NCBI GenBank assembly: GCA_001871015.1 | Contig: MNUO01000046.1 | Span: 1 to 53,917 of the forward strand | Reading direction: 5' to 3' | DNA from: Candidatus Desantisbacteria bacterium CG1_02_38_46 | Lineage (GTDB): Bacteria > Desantisbacteria > UBA1551 > UBA1559 | DNA: 53,917 nt | Part shown: one piece after another, positions 18,905 through 30,300 of the stretch | How the letters are laid out: each line of letters begins with the position of its first letter | How positions within the stretch are numbered: position 1 is the stretch's first letter | Notes under the pieces: model-generated | Told to the model about the DNA's origin: nothing | What the model saw: only the letters and a program-made list of their open reading frames with translations | Database searches by the model: none | Translations under genes and position numbers: made by a program

Positions 18905-19463
18905 TTTTAATAGAGGTTCTTATTAAAAGGTATCCACCTTTAACACCCGGAATAGCACCTTTTACTAATAATATTTCATGCTCACTGTCAACTTTAATGA
19001 TTTTCAGATTTTGAACTGTCACTCGCCTGAATCCCATGTGGCCAGGCATAGTTTTTCCCTTGAAAACTCTACCTGGAGAAGTACCCTGACCAACAGAGCC
19101 TATTCTGCGATGAGACATCGAACCATGAGATGCACCTCCACCTGCCCAACCCCAACGCTTCATACCTCCCGCAAAACCCTTCCCTTTAGAAATCCCTGTA
19201 ATATCTACGTATTCACCCTCCTGAAAAATACTTACTTTAACTTCATCGCCTAATTTATATGGAAATTCGCCACGAATTTCCCTGATAAATCTCAAGGGTT
19301 TTGCAAAGCCTAATTGAATTGCATCATATCCATCTGTTTTTTTGGTCTTATGCTGGAGCACCACGCATGGTCCTGATTCAATAACGGTAACTGGAATTGC
19401 TCTACCATCCTTATCAAATATTTGTGTCATTCCCAATTTTCTACCTAAGATTCCTTCTCTCAT
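18900..19463 (-). CDS. rplC: 50S ribosomal protein L3
   Basis: A 187-aa L3, on the short side. It has the start LGRKLGMTQIFDKDG and the loop region GWAGGGASHGSMSHRRIGSV, whose tip approaches the peptidyl-transferase centre. The stop codon TAA lies within a repeat element, and the last residues may have been altered by its insertion. Confidence 0.96.
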   Translation of the reverse strand: MREGILGRKLGMTQIFDKDGRAIPVTVIESGPCVVLQHKTKKTDGYDAIQLGFAKPLRFIREIRGEFPYKLGDEVKVSIFQEGEYVDITGISKGKGFAGGMKRWGWAGGGASHGSMSHRRIGSVGQGTSPGRVFKGKTMPGHMGFRRVTVQNLKIIKVDSEHEILLVKGAIPGVKGGYLLIRTSIKM

Positions 19464-19473
19464 TTTAAATCCT

Positions 19474-19541
19474 TCGCAAGACCTACTCGGTCGTAAGACC
19501 TACTCGGTCGCAAGACCTACTTGGTCGTAAGACCTACTTGG
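19474..19541. repeat. four tandem 17-bp repeats between rpsJ and rplC
   Basis: Four units of TCG(C/T)AAGACCTACT(C/T)GG in a row: 19474-19490, 19491-19507, 19508-19524 and 19525-19541. Variation is at two positions in a regular pattern. The array starts right after the rpsJ stop codon and ends at the ribosome-binding site of rplC. Confidence 0.95.
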
Positions 19542-19853
19542 TTAGGTTTTAATCTGAACCTCAACTCCAGCAGGTAAATCAAGCTTCATCAACGCTTCTA
19601 TTGTCTGGGGAGTGGGAGACAATATATCAATTAACCTTTTATGAGTTTGCATTTCAAATTGTTCACGCGATGCTTTGTCTATATGAGGAGAGCGTAGAAC
19701 TGTCCATCTACTCCGCTTTGTTGGTAAAGGGATTGGTCCAGATACAGATGCACCCGTATTTTTGGCAATCTGAACTATTTCTCTTGCAGAACGGTCCAAT
19801 GTCCCATGATCATAGGATTTCAAACGAATCCTTATTCTTCCTTCCTCAATCAT
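19542..19853 (-). CDS. rpsJ: 30S ribosomal protein S10
   Basis: A 103-aa S10 with [40 protein letters not shown] and the C-terminal PAGVEVQI. Besides its ribosomal role it is NusE, the partner of NusB at boxA sites such as those in the rRNA operon here. Confidence 0.97.
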   Translation of the reverse strand: MIEEGRIRIRLKSYDHGTLDRSAREIVQIAKNTGASVSGPIPLPTKRSRWTVLRSPHIDKASREQFEMQTHKRLIDILSPTPQTIEALMKLDLPAGVEVQIKT

Positions 19854-19866
19854 TTCTCTCCCCCCG

Positions 19867-21066
19867 TTACTCTACTATCTCACTAATTGCACCTGCGCCA
19901 ATTGTATGCCCACCTTCTCTGATAGCAAATCTTTGGCCTACTTCCATTGCTATTGGAGTAACTAATTCTACTTCTAAAGAAGTGTTATCACCAGGGAGAA
20001 CCATCTCAACTCCCTCTTTTAATTTCACAGTTCCAGTAATGTCAGCAGTGCGCAGGTAAAACTGAGGACGATATCCAGTAAAGAAAGGAGTGTGCCGACC
20101 TCCTTCTTCTTTTGTCAATACATATACCTCACATTTAAACTTTTTGTGAGGAGTAATTGTACCAGACTTAGCAATAACCTGACCCCTTTCTACCTGATCT
20201 TTCTCTATACCTCTTAATAATATTCCTACATTATCTCCGGCTTGTGCTTCATCTAAAAGTTTTCTAAACATTTCCAACCCTGTAGCAACGCTTTTCTTTG
20301 TTTCTTGAATTCCAATTATTTCAACTTCTTCACCAACCTTAACTTCACCTCTTTCAACCCTTCCTGTAGCAACTGTACCTCTGCCAGTAATACTGAAAAC
20401 ATCCTCAACTGCCATCAAGAAAGGCTTATCTACTTCACGTTTTGGAGTCGGAATATATTCATCCACTTTTTCCATCAACTTAAGAATTGGACCACACTTA
20501 GGACAATCTTTTTTGCCGCAAGCGCAGTTTAAAGCCTGAAGAGCAGACCCACGTATTATTGGAATTTCATCTCCAGGAAAGTCATATTCAGAAAGTAATT
20601 CTTTAAGTTCCAATTCTACAAGGTCAATAAGTTCCTGGTCATCTACCATATCGCATTTGTTCAAAAATACCACTATATAAGGAACTCCAACCTGCCTTGT
20701 AAGAAGTATGTGTTCCCTTGTCTGAGGCATAGGACCATCAGCAGCAGAAACCACTAAAATTGCACCGTCCATCTGAGCAGCACCTGTAATCATATTTTTG
20801 ACATAATCTGCGTGCCCCGGACAATCAATATGTGCATAATGACGCTTTTCTGTCTCGTATTCTGCATGATAAATGGCTATGGTTATACCTCTTTCTTTTT
20901 CTTCAGGCGCATTATCAATTTCATCCATTGTCTTAGCGACAGCAAAATTGTGTTTTGCCAGAACTGTGGTAATTGCTGCAGTTAAACAAGTCTTCCCATG
21001 ATCCACGTGACCAATCGTCCCCACATTTACATGTGGCTTTTTCCTCTCAAATTTTCCCTTTGCCAT
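19867..21066 (-). CDS. tuf: elongation factor Tu with a four-cysteine insertion
   Basis: A 399-aa GTPase delivering aminoacyl-tRNA. It shows the P-loop GHVDHGKT (20-27), [12 protein letters not shown] (81-92), NKCD (137-140) and the catalytic His in PGH. Between the G-domain word RGSALQAL and the helix [13 protein letters not shown] it has [13 protein letters not shown], giving Cys181, 183, 188 and 191 in a CxC-x4-C-x2-C zinc-knuckle-like pattern where most EF-Tu proteins have a short acidic loop. The rest is canonical. It follows fusA across a 280-bp repeat array. Confidence 0.96.
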   Translation of the reverse strand: MAKGKFERKKPHVNVGTIGHVDHGKTCLTAAITTVLAKHNFAVAKTMDEIDNAPEEKERGITIAIYHAEYETEKRHYAHIDCPGHADYVKNMITGAAQMDGAILVVSAADGPMPQTREHILLTRQVGVPYIVVFLNKCDMVDDQELIDLVELELKELLSEYDFPGDEIPIIRGSALQALNCACGKKDCPKCGPILKLMEKVDEYIPTPKREVDKPFLMAVEDVFSITGRGTVATGRVERGEVKVGEEVEIIGIQETKKSVATGLEMFRKLLDEAQAGDNVGILLRGIEKDQVERGQVIAKSGTITPHKKFKCEVYVLTKEEGGRHTPFFTGYRPQFYLRTADITGTVKLKEGVEMVLPGDNTSLEVELVTPIAMEVGQRFAIREGGHTIGAGAISEIVE

Positions 21067-21143
21067 CTTCCCCTCCTTGTACCCCTGTTAGTTTCGACAT
21101 AGGTCGCCCTATGGCGCAAGAAACTGGGGGTACTCCTTTTTTT

Positions 21144-21346
21144 GGTGTCAGGTCTTGACATGTAACTCAGGACTTTAGTCCTGATTGTCAATGTAACTCA
21201 GGACTTTAGTCCTGATTGTCAATGTAACTCAGGACTTTAGTCCTGATATGACACCATGACATTTGTAACTCATGACTTTAGTCCTGATTGTCAATGTAAC
21301 TCAGGACTTTAGTCCTGATATTTGTCATTTGTCAAGACCTGACACC
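21144..21346. repeat. composite repeat: 17-bp inverted ends around five tagged palindromes
   Basis: The outer arms are GGTGTCAGGTCTTGACA (21144-21160) and its exact complement (21330-21346). Inside are five TGTAACT-tagged palindromes of the type CAGGACTTTAGTCCTG at 21168, 21199, 21230, 21271 (one mismatch) and 21302, spaced mostly 31 bp apart with ATTGTCAA linkers. The right arm abuts the fusA stop codon. A one-palindrome version with the same arms lies at 47436-47504. Confidence 0.9.
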
Positions 21347-23413
21347 TTATCTTTTAATTATTGTCTGTGCAATATTGCCCGGTACCTCTGTATACTTAAG
21401 AGGCTCCATTGTAAATATGCCTCGCCCCTGGGTGAGTGAACGCAAGACAGTAGCATAACCAAACATCTCAGCCAGAGGTGTAATTGCTCTTATTACTTGC
21501 ATGTTAACCCGGCGCTCCATCTTTGTTATTTGAGCACGACGAGAATTAATATCTCCAATCACATCCCCCATATATTCCTCTGGAACAATGACCTCTAAAT
21601 CCATTAATGGTTCCAACAATATGGGTGAAGCTCTCTTCAAACCTTCACGAAAAGCCATTGCGGAAGCGATCTTAAAAGCTATTTCTGAAGAATCCACCTC
21701 ATGATAAGAACCATCTGTTAAAGTAACTGATAAATCCACGACTGGATAACCAGCCAGAACCCCTGTTTCCATTGATTCCTTTATACCTTTCTGCACTGCA
21801 GGAATATATTCTCTTGGAATTGTTCCTCCTTTAATTGCATTAATAAATTCATAACCTTCTCCTCTTGGACGGGGAGCAATATCTATCCATACATGACCGT
21901 ATTGACCCCTTCCTCCTGATTGTCTGATAAACTTGCCTTCACTTTCTGTAGGTTTAGTGATTGTTTCCTTATAAGCAACCTGAGGTTTACCCACATTTGC
22001 CTCAACCTTAAACTCACGGAACATTCTATCAACTATTATTTCCAGGTGAAGTTCGCCCATACCTGAAATAATTGTTTGACCTGTTTCTTTGTTAGAGCTA
22101 GTAATAAATGTTGGATCCTCTTCACTTAATTTATTCATAGCAATTCCCATTTTTTCCTGGTCAACCTTAGTCTTAGGCTCAATAGATACTGAAATCACAG
22201 GCTCTGGAAATTTCATTGATTCTAAAATTATAGGACTTTCTTTAGCACAAAGCGTATCCCCGGTAGTAGTGTACTTCAAACCAACTGCAGCCCCTATCTC
22301 ACCTGCATAGAGTGCGATTATCTCCTGTCTCTTGTCTGCGTGCATTTCTAACAATCTTCCTATTCTCTCCTGAGCACTCTTTGTGGCATTATGAACATAT
22401 GAACCATTAGAAAGAATACCGGAGTAAACCCTTATATAAGTCAATTTGCCTGCATAAGGGTCAGTAGCAACTTTAAACGCTAAACTGGAAAGAGGTTCAT
22501 CATCACTTGCTTTTCTTTCTACATCTTCCCCTTTTTTATCTTTACCTTGGACAGGAAGAATATCGAGAGGAGATGGTAAATAATCCACCACAGCATCTAA
22601 TAGTGGCTGGACCCCCTTACTCCTGAAAGATGCACCACAAAACACAGGCACAAAAATTCCCCTCAGAGTAGCACTTCTGATTCCTCTTTTTATTTCCTCT
22701 TCAGATAATTTTTTATCTTCTAAATATTTTTCCATCAAATCGTCATTTAACTCTGCAATGGCTTCCTGCATTTTGTTATGTGCTTTATTTGCTTCATCTA
22801 AAAGTTCCTCAGGAATAGGCTGTTCTTCAAATGTAGCACCCAGATCCTCAGAGTGCCATACAATGGCTTTCATTTTTATTAAATCAATCACTCCTTTGAA
22901 TTTATCTTCGCTGCCAATAGGAATCTGCAAAGGAATGGCATTAGCCATAAGCTGGTCATGCATCATTTTTACTGCCCTGTTAAAATCAGCACCTGTTCTA
23001 TCCATTTTATTTATATAAGCGATTCTTGGAATTCCATAACGATCTGCCTGATGCCAGACAGTTTCTGATTGAGGTTCTACTCCTCCAACTGCACAAAAAA
23101 TTCCTATAACACCATCTAACACTCGCAATGAACGCTCCACCTCTGCTGTAAAATCAACATGGCCGGGGGTGTCTATAATATTAATTTTTATTTTTCTCCA
23201 TAAAGCGGCCGTTGCAGCACTTGTTATGGTAATTCCTCTTTCTCTTTCCTGCTCCATCCAATCCATCTGGGTAGTCCCTTCATCTATCTCACCAATTTTA
23301 TGGATTTTACCAGTATAATAAAGAATTCTTTCTGTTGTTGTAGTTTTTCCTGCATCAATGTGAGCTACAATCCCGATATTCCTAATTTTCTCTAAAGGAA
23401 ATTCTCTTGCCAT
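21347..23413 (-). CDS. fusA: elongation factor G
   Basis: A 688-aa translocase GTPase: P-loop [15 protein letters not shown] (about 17-31), the switch word [21 protein letters not shown] and NKMDR in domain I. Domain II, III ([15 protein letters not shown]), IV ([13 protein letters not shown]) and V (INSRRAQI) follow in order. Length is normal. It lies 5 nt after rpsG in the str cluster. Its stop codon abuts a composite repeat. Confidence 0.97.
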   Translation of the reverse strand: MAREFPLEKIRNIGIVAHIDAGKTTTTERILYYTGKIHKIGEIDEGTTQMDWMEQERERGITITSAATAALWRKIKINIIDTPGHVDFTAEVERSLRVLDGVIGIFCAVGGVEPQSETVWHQADRYGIPRIAYINKMDRTGADFNRAVKMMHDQLMANAIPLQIPIGSEDKFKGVIDLIKMKAIVWHSEDLGATFEEQPIPEELLDEANKAHNKMQEAIAELNDDLMEKYLEDKKLSEEEIKRGIRSATLRGIFVPVFCGASFRSKGVQPLLDAVVDYLPSPLDILPVQGKDKKGEDVERKASDDEPLSSLAFKVATDPYAGKLTYIRVYSGILSNGSYVHNATKSAQERIGRLLEMHADKRQEIIALYAGEIGAAVGLKYTTTGDTLCAKESPIILESMKFPEPVISVSIEPKTKVDQEKMGIAMNKLSEEDPTFITSSNKETGQTIISGMGELHLEIIVDRMFREFKVEANVGKPQVAYKETITKPTESEGKFIRQSGGRGQYGHVWIDIAPRPRGEGYEFINAIKGGTIPREYIPAVQKGIKESMETGVLAGYPVVDLSVTLTDGSYHEVDSSEIAFKIASAMAFREGLKRASPILLEPLMDLEVIVPEEYMGDVIGDINSRRAQITKMERRVNMQVIRAITPLAEMFGYATVLRSLTQGRGIFTMEPLKYTEVPGNIAQTIIKR

Positions 23414-23418
23414 TTTTT

Positions 23419-23889
23419 TTACCAGCGATAGTGGGCAAATGCCCTGTTAGCCTCAGCCATCTTATGAATATCTTCTTTCTTCTTCACCGCTCCACCTGTA
23501 TTATTTGAGGCATCTATTAATTCAAGAGCAAGTCTCCAAGCCATAGGTGCTCCTTTTCTTTGTTTTGCAGTTTGTATTATCCATCTTATTGCCAATCCAA
23601 TTCCCTTTTTTTCTCGAACCTCTACAGGTACTTGATAAGTGGCTCCGCCTACTCTGCGTGATTTAACTTCAAGAAAAGGCTTCACATTCTCAATGGCTTT
23701 TTTAAATACTTCTTCAGGTTCTTTTTTGGTCCTTTCCTTTATAATATCAAAACTGGAATAGAAAATTTCTTGTGCCAGACTCTTTTTGCCCTTGCGTAGT
23801 AATCCATTTATAAATCTCCCTATAATTAAATTGTGAAAAATAGGGTCTGATTCAATTTTTCTTTCAGAGAATAGTTTCCTTCTTGGCAT
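23419..23889 (-). CDS. rpsG: 30S ribosomal protein S7
   Basis: A 156-aa S7 with [38 protein letters not shown] and the C-terminal [15 protein letters not shown]. It nucleates the 30S head. A repeat block separates it from rpsL. Confidence 0.97.
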   Translation of the reverse strand: MPRRKLFSERKIESDPIFHNLIIGRFINGLLRKGKKSLAQEIFYSSFDIIKERTKKEPEEVFKKAIENVKPFLEVKSRRVGGATYQVPVEVREKKGIGLAIRWIIQTAKQRKGAPMAWRLALELIDASNNTGGAVKKKEDIHKMAEANRAFAHYRW

Positions 23890-23900
23890 TTTCTCTCCTA

Positions 23901-23985
23901 ATCAGGACTAAAGCCCCAAGTTACATTATATCAGGACTAAAGTCCTGAGTTACATTGACAATCAGGACTAAAGTCCTGAGTTACA
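23901..23985. repeat. three tagged palindromes between rpsL and rpsG
   Basis: Copies of the TGTAACT/CAGGACTTTAGTCCTG family at 23903 (imperfect), 23932 and 23963, in the orientation that places the tag toward rpsL. The block fills the whole gap right after the rpsL stop codon. Confidence 0.9.
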
Positions 23986-24360
23986 TTATTCTTTGGGAGC
24001 TTTTGCACCGTACAATGACCTTCCCTGTTTTCGCCCTTCCACACCAGCGGTATCATATACCCCACGCACGATATGATATTTGACACCTGGTAAATCTTTT
24101 ACACCTCCACCCCTCACAAGCACTATAGAGTGCTCCTGTAAATTGTGGCCAACACCCGGAATATAAGCAGTAACCTCTTTTCCGCCGCTCAATCTAACAC
24201 GAGCTATCTTTCGCAGTGCTGAGTTCGGTTTCTTGGGCGTGATAGTTTTTACAATAAGACAGGTCCCTCTTTTAAATGGTGAGTCTCCCAGCGCTACAGA
24301 TTTTAGTTTCTTTTGTTTATCTTTTCGACACCCTCTAAGCAATTGATTGATTGTAGGCAT
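23986..24360 (-). CDS. rpsL: 30S ribosomal protein S12
   Basis: A 124-aa S12 with [17 protein letters not shown] and [19 protein letters not shown], the two loops at the decoding centre. The lysines of PKKPNS and the GVKYH region are present. It starts 2 nt after the rpoBC stop, so it is tightly coupled. Confidence 0.97.
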   Translation of the reverse strand: MPTINQLLRGCRKDKQKKLKSVALGDSPFKRGTCLIVKTITPKKPNSALRKIARVRLSGGKEVTAYIPGVGHNLQEHSIVLVRGGGVKDLPGVKYHIVRGVYDTAGVEGRKQGRSLYGAKAPKE

Positions 24361-24362
24361 AC

Positions 24363-27300
24363 TTACTCCCCGATTTTTTCTATCTTTAGATTTTGATATT
24401 TGGATAAACCTGTACCAGCAGGAACTAACCTGCCAATAATTACGTTTTCCTTCAAACCCAACAGTTCATCACTTCTGCCTCTAATAGCAGCATCAGTAAG
24501 TATGTGAATAGTTTCCTGAAATGAGGCGGCAGCAATAAAACTATCGCTCTTTAACGCCCCTTTTGTAATGCCCTGCAATATAGGTTTTCCTTTAGCAGGT
24601 TTTCCACCACTTACCAGGATGCGATTATTCTCCTTTTCAAACCTGAATTTATCCACCTGTTCCCCGGAAAGAAAATTGGTATCTCCTGAATCTTCAATTT
24701 CAATCCGACGCAACATTTGTCTGACTATTATTTCAATGTGCTTATCGTTAATATCCACACCCTGCAGACGATAAACCGATTGAATTTCATTTACGAGGTA
24801 TTCCTGGAGAGCTCTTTCACCTTTGACTGCTAGAATATCGTGAGGATTAATTGGGCCACTGGTCAAGGGTTCTCCTACATTGACTTTATCTCCTTCTCGA
24901 ACTCTTAAATATTTACCTTCTGGAACAAGATATTCTCTTGTTCCTCTGTCTCCCTTTACCACAATTTTCCTCATACCTCGGGAAGAAGGAGCAAAATCAA
25001 CTATTCCATCCACTTCGCTTATCATGGCACTATCTCGAACATGTCTTGCTTCAAATAATTCTTCAACTCTAGGCAATCCTCCTGTTATATCCCTGGTCTT
25101 AACAATTTGATGCGGAATTTTTACTAAGGCATCTCCTGAAGACACCTTCTTGCCATCTGTGGTCACTAAATGTGCACCGGTGGGAATTGGATATGTAATT
25201 GTTTTCTCTTTATTTACAACCTCTATCCTTGGGTGGTATCTGCCTTCCTTATGCTCAATTATCTCCCGTTCCAGTAATCCTGTTGTTTTATCGAGCTCCT
25301 CCCGCACAGTCTCACCTTTTATAATATCTTTGAATACAACTTCTCCAGATATTTCAGTGAGTATTGGTTCATTGTATGGATCAAACTCTGCCAGAGGTTT
25401 GTTTGCAGGCACTATTTCACCAGGGCTTACTTTTATTTCGGCTCCGGCTTGAACAGAAAGAGGATATTCCTCACCCATTATAAAAACAGTACCCTGCTCC
25501 TCATCAATTTTTACTATTCCAGTAACTTCAGTGGGAACAGACTTTCCATCCTCTTTTGCAAGTTGCTCGCCTGTTGTGACCCACAATCCATCAAAAACGG
25601 TAATTTTTGCCCTGGGGGAAAGTATATATTTACCAAGAATTCTTCTTACTATTATCTCTCCATGTCTATTTGCGACAAGTGCCCCATCATTTTCTCTTGT
25701 AATCAAATTCCCGGGAATATCCATCACTTCAACTGGGAATTTAACTCTTATATCCTTTTCCTCTACCTGGGTATAGGCCGTTCCACCTATATGGAAGGTG
25801 CGCAGTGTAAGCTGTGTTCCTGGCTCACCTATGCTCTCAGCAGCTATTACTCCAACTGCCTCACCAAGTTCCACAATTTTACCTGTTGCAAGGTCTATGC
25901 CATAACATTTCCTGCATACTCCCCTCTTTGCTTCACAGGTAAGCACAGTACGTATTCGAACTTTTTCTATTCCTGTTTTCTCAATCTTTTGCGCATCTTC
26001 CTGGGTCACTTCTTGATTATCCTTTACAACTACCTCCCCTGTTAGCGGGTCTATTACATCTCCAAGCACAACTCTTCCTAAAATTCTGTCACCCAATGAT
26101 TCAATGGTCTCGCCACCTTCTTTCAAAGCTGAGACATTTATACCATTAACTGTTCCACAGTCCTCTTCACTAACAATTTCTTCTTGAGCCACATCCACTA
26201 ATCTGCGCGTTAAGTATCCAGCATCTGCTGTTTTTAATGCGGTATCAGTTAATCCCTTTCTTCCTCCATGAGTGGAAATGAAGTATTCCAACACATTCAG
26301 TCCCTCACGAAAATTAGTGGTAATGGGCAACTCAATAATTTCACCTGATGGTTTGGTCATCAAACCACGCATTGCCGCAAGTTGCCTTATTTGCCGCTCT
26401 CTACCACGTGCCCCAGAATCAAAAATAAGATAGAGAGGATTAAAACCTCCCTGGTCTTGCTTTATATTTTCAAGCATGGCATCAGTAAGTTTGTTGGTTG
26501 CTCTTGTCCATATGTCGATAACACGATTATATCTCTCGCCCTCAGTTATTAATCCACGGTGATATTGTCCTCTTATTTTCCTCTCTTCTTCCTTGCTTTC
26601 CCTTATGATTTCTTCTTTTTGTGATGGAATTTTTATATCTGACATTCCTATTGAGATACCAGACTTAGTGGCAAACTCAAAACCTAATTCTTTTATTTCA
26701 TCCAAGAGTTCAGCAGTCCTGGTGTTCCCGTACATCTTACAACATCTATAAACAAGGTCGCTCATTATTTTCTTATTTAATGTTTTATTGATAAACCTCA
26801 ATTTTTCTGGAAGAACGTCATTGAATATCGCTCTTCCAACCGTGGTACCGATTATTCTCTTCTCTTGGCGAGCAGTAGAAAATTGTAATCTTATTTTGGC
26901 ATGCAGCCCTACAAGACCCAATTGATATACATGGATTACCTCATTTATATCCGCGAAATATTTACCTTCTCCGCGCTCTTTTTCGCCTTCCTTTGTTAAA
27001 TAATGACAACCTAAAACTATATCCTGACTGGGAGAAGAAATTGGCCTGCCATTAGATGGCGAGAGAAGATTGTTCGTAGACATCATAAGCAGCCGTGCTT
27101 CAAGTTGTGTCTCTAAAGAAAGTGGAATATGCACCGCCATCTGATCACCATCAAAATCAGCATTAAACCCTGCGCAGGCTAAAGGGTGAATCTGTATAGC
27201 CTTACTCTCAATCAAAACAGGTTCAAATGCCTGAATTCCCAGACGATGAAGAGTTGGAGCTCTATTTAATAATACGGGGTGGCCCTTAATTACTTCCTCA

Positions 27301-30300
27301 AGAATGTTCCATACTTCTTCGCTCTCTTCTTCTACCATTTTCTTTGCACTTTTGATATTGGGTGATATTTCCTGCTTGGCTATTTTCTCAAGAACAAAGG
27401 GTCTAAAAAGCTCCAGGGCCATTTTCTTGGGGAGTCCGCATTGATGAAATTTTAATTGAGGTCCAACAACAATAACTGATCTCCCAGAATAATCTACACG
27501 CTTACCTAATAGATTCTGTCTGAACCTTCCTTGTTTTCCACCTAATAAATCCGAAAGCGAACGCAAAACCCGATTGCCCATTATAACCGGATAACCACGG
27601 CGCCCATTCTGGAACAGAGAATCAACTGCTTCCTGAAGCATTCTCTTTTCATTCTGAATAATAATTTCAGGAGCTTGATGCTCATACACCAACTTGTGCA
27701 ATCGAGCATTTCTATTAATAACTCTCCGATACAGATCATTTATATCGGATGTGGCAAACCGTCCACTTTCTAACTGTACCATTGGCCGTAATTCCGGTGG
27801 AATAACTGGAATAACACTCAACATCATCCATTCTGGTTTGTTTCCTGATTTCAAGAAAGTCTGAACCAGTTCAATCTTTTTAGTTAACTTTTTATTTTTT
27901 TGAGACAAAGGCTTTTTTTTCAGTTCTGCCTGCAGATCCCTCTCTACTGCCTTTAAATCCAATTCCGCTAACAATTCCTTAATCGCCTCTGCCCCCATTC
28001 TGGCTTTAAACGAATCTCCATATTTCTCTTTATATTCCCGATATTCCTCTTCTGAAATTATGTCCTTTTTGTTGCACTGCACCTTCCCAGGGTCCATTAC
28101 AATATATCTTTCAAAGTAAAGCACTCTCTCTAAATCGTGACTGGTTATATCAAGGAGTACTGCTACCGGAGATGGAATTTCCTTAACATACCATATGTGA
28201 CTCACCGGGCTAGTAAGTTCTATATGTCCCATCCTGCTCCTTCGCACACTTGATTCAGTAACTTCAACACCACACCTATCACAGGTAATACCTTTATAAC
28301 GAAGACCTTCATATTTCTCACAAAAACACTTCCAGTCCTGAGTCGGTCCAAATATTTTCTCGCAGAATAGACCTTCGCGCTCAGGCCTGAAAGTTCTATA
28401 ATTTATTGTCTCGGGCTTTTTTACTTCTCCATGTGACCAACTACGAATTATCTCTGGGGAAGCCAGTCCTATTCTTATGGATACAAAATCCTCTAATGAA
28501 GAATTTGATTCTTGAGATCCAGGCAAGCCTTCAGTTTTGGGTAGTGCTTCAATATTTAGCAATCTGCCTTTTTTATCAAGAAAAGAAATATTTAATCCTA
28601 AACCCTGGAGTTCCCTCACAAGCACATTAAAAGATTCAGGAACACCCATCTTGGGTGGCGTTTTGCCCTTGATAATAGCCTCGTACAATTTTGCCCTTCC
28701 TATTGTATCATCACTCTTTACTGTAAGCATCTCCTGAAGGGTATAAGCTGCGCCGTAAGCCTCTAATGCCCATACCTCCATTTCCCCAAATCGCTGCCCT
28801 CCGAATTGAGCCTTACCACCGAGGGGTTGCTGAGTCACGAGGGAATAAGGGCCTATGGAACGGGCATGCATTTTGTCATCTACTAAATGTGACAACTTCA
28901 TCATATAAATATATCCAATTGTAACATCCTGATCAAATGGCAAGCCTGTACGCCCATCATAAATTTTCATTTTGCCCGATTCGGGAAGAGCTGCTTTACG
29001 CAACATTCCCCTTATTTCTTCTTCAGAAGCACCATCAAATACAGGGCTAATGAACTTTAAGCCCAGAGCCTTCGCAGCCAATCCTAAATGTACTTCTAAT
29101 ATCTGGCCTATGTTCATTCTGGAAGGAACACCGAGGGGATTGAGTACTATTTCTACAGGGGTACCATCTTTCAAATAGGGCATGGATTCCTCGGGTAATA
29201 TTTTTGATACAACTCCTTTATTACCATGCCGACCAGCCATTTTATCTCCTTCAGATACCTTCCTTTTTTGAGAAATGTACACCTTTATCAATCTGCTTAC
29301 ACCCAATGGCAATTCGTCACCACCCGCTCGCGAAAATACCCTGCTTTCAATAACTTTACCATCATAACCCGGTGGAACCCGTAAAGATGTATCCCGAACT
29401 TCCTTTGCTCTCTCACCAAAAATAGCCCTTAAAAGTCTCTCCTCAGCTGAAAGTTTGGTTTCTTCACGAGGTGTAAGCTTTCCAACCAATATATCCCTTG
29501 GTTTAACATCAGCGCCAATTCTCACAATTCCGTTTTCATCCAGATCCTTCAAACTTTCTTCACTCACATTTGGAATATCCCGCGTGATTTCCTCCTCACC
29601 CAATTTTGTATCCCTTACTTCAACCTTAAACTCCTCAATGTGGATAGAGGTGAAAGTATCCTCCCTTACCAATTTCTCACTTATGAGAATAGCATCTTCA
29701 AAGTTATATCCTTCCCAGGGTAAATAAGCAACCAGCACATTTCTTCCTAATGAAAGTTCGCCATCTTTTATGCAGGAACCATCGCTAATTATCTGCCCGT
29801 TTCTAACCTTTTCACCTTTTTTCACAATTGGCCTCTGACTTATGCAGGTACTTTGATTAGAACGGATATACTTATCTAACCAATATATTTCTTTTTCTTT
29901 ATTTCCTTTAGCAGTTTTTTCATACTCAAGAATTATCCTGCGGGCATCAACCTCTTTTACAACCCCATCTTTCCTGGCAATTTTTACTCTTCCGGAGTCC
30001 CTTGCTATAACAGATTCCAATCCGGTCTGTACCAAAGGAGGTTCTGGAAAAATTAGAGGGACGGTCTGCCTCTGCATATTAGAACCCATTAAAGCCCTGT
30101 TTGCATCATCATGTTCTATAAAGGGAATTAGACTTGCAGTAACGCTAATCAATTGTTTTGGGGACACATCCATATAATTAACTTCCTCACTTTTAGCCAT
30201 TATGAAATTGTCCTCAAACCTGCAAGGAACTTCCTTATTTATAAATCTATTATTCTTATCAACTGGAGCATTTGCCTGCGCAATTATAAATTGGTCTTCA

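Noticed and set aside
21144-21346. Possible CRISPR array (regular spacing of repeats)
   Set aside because: The units are palindromes with near-constant linkers, not unique spacers; only five units, enclosed by inverted arms, and no cas genes.
28480-28560. rpoBC fusion as a frameshift artefact
   Set aside because: The frame is unchanged through the junction and the linker reads as plausible protein; a compensated error is unlikely.
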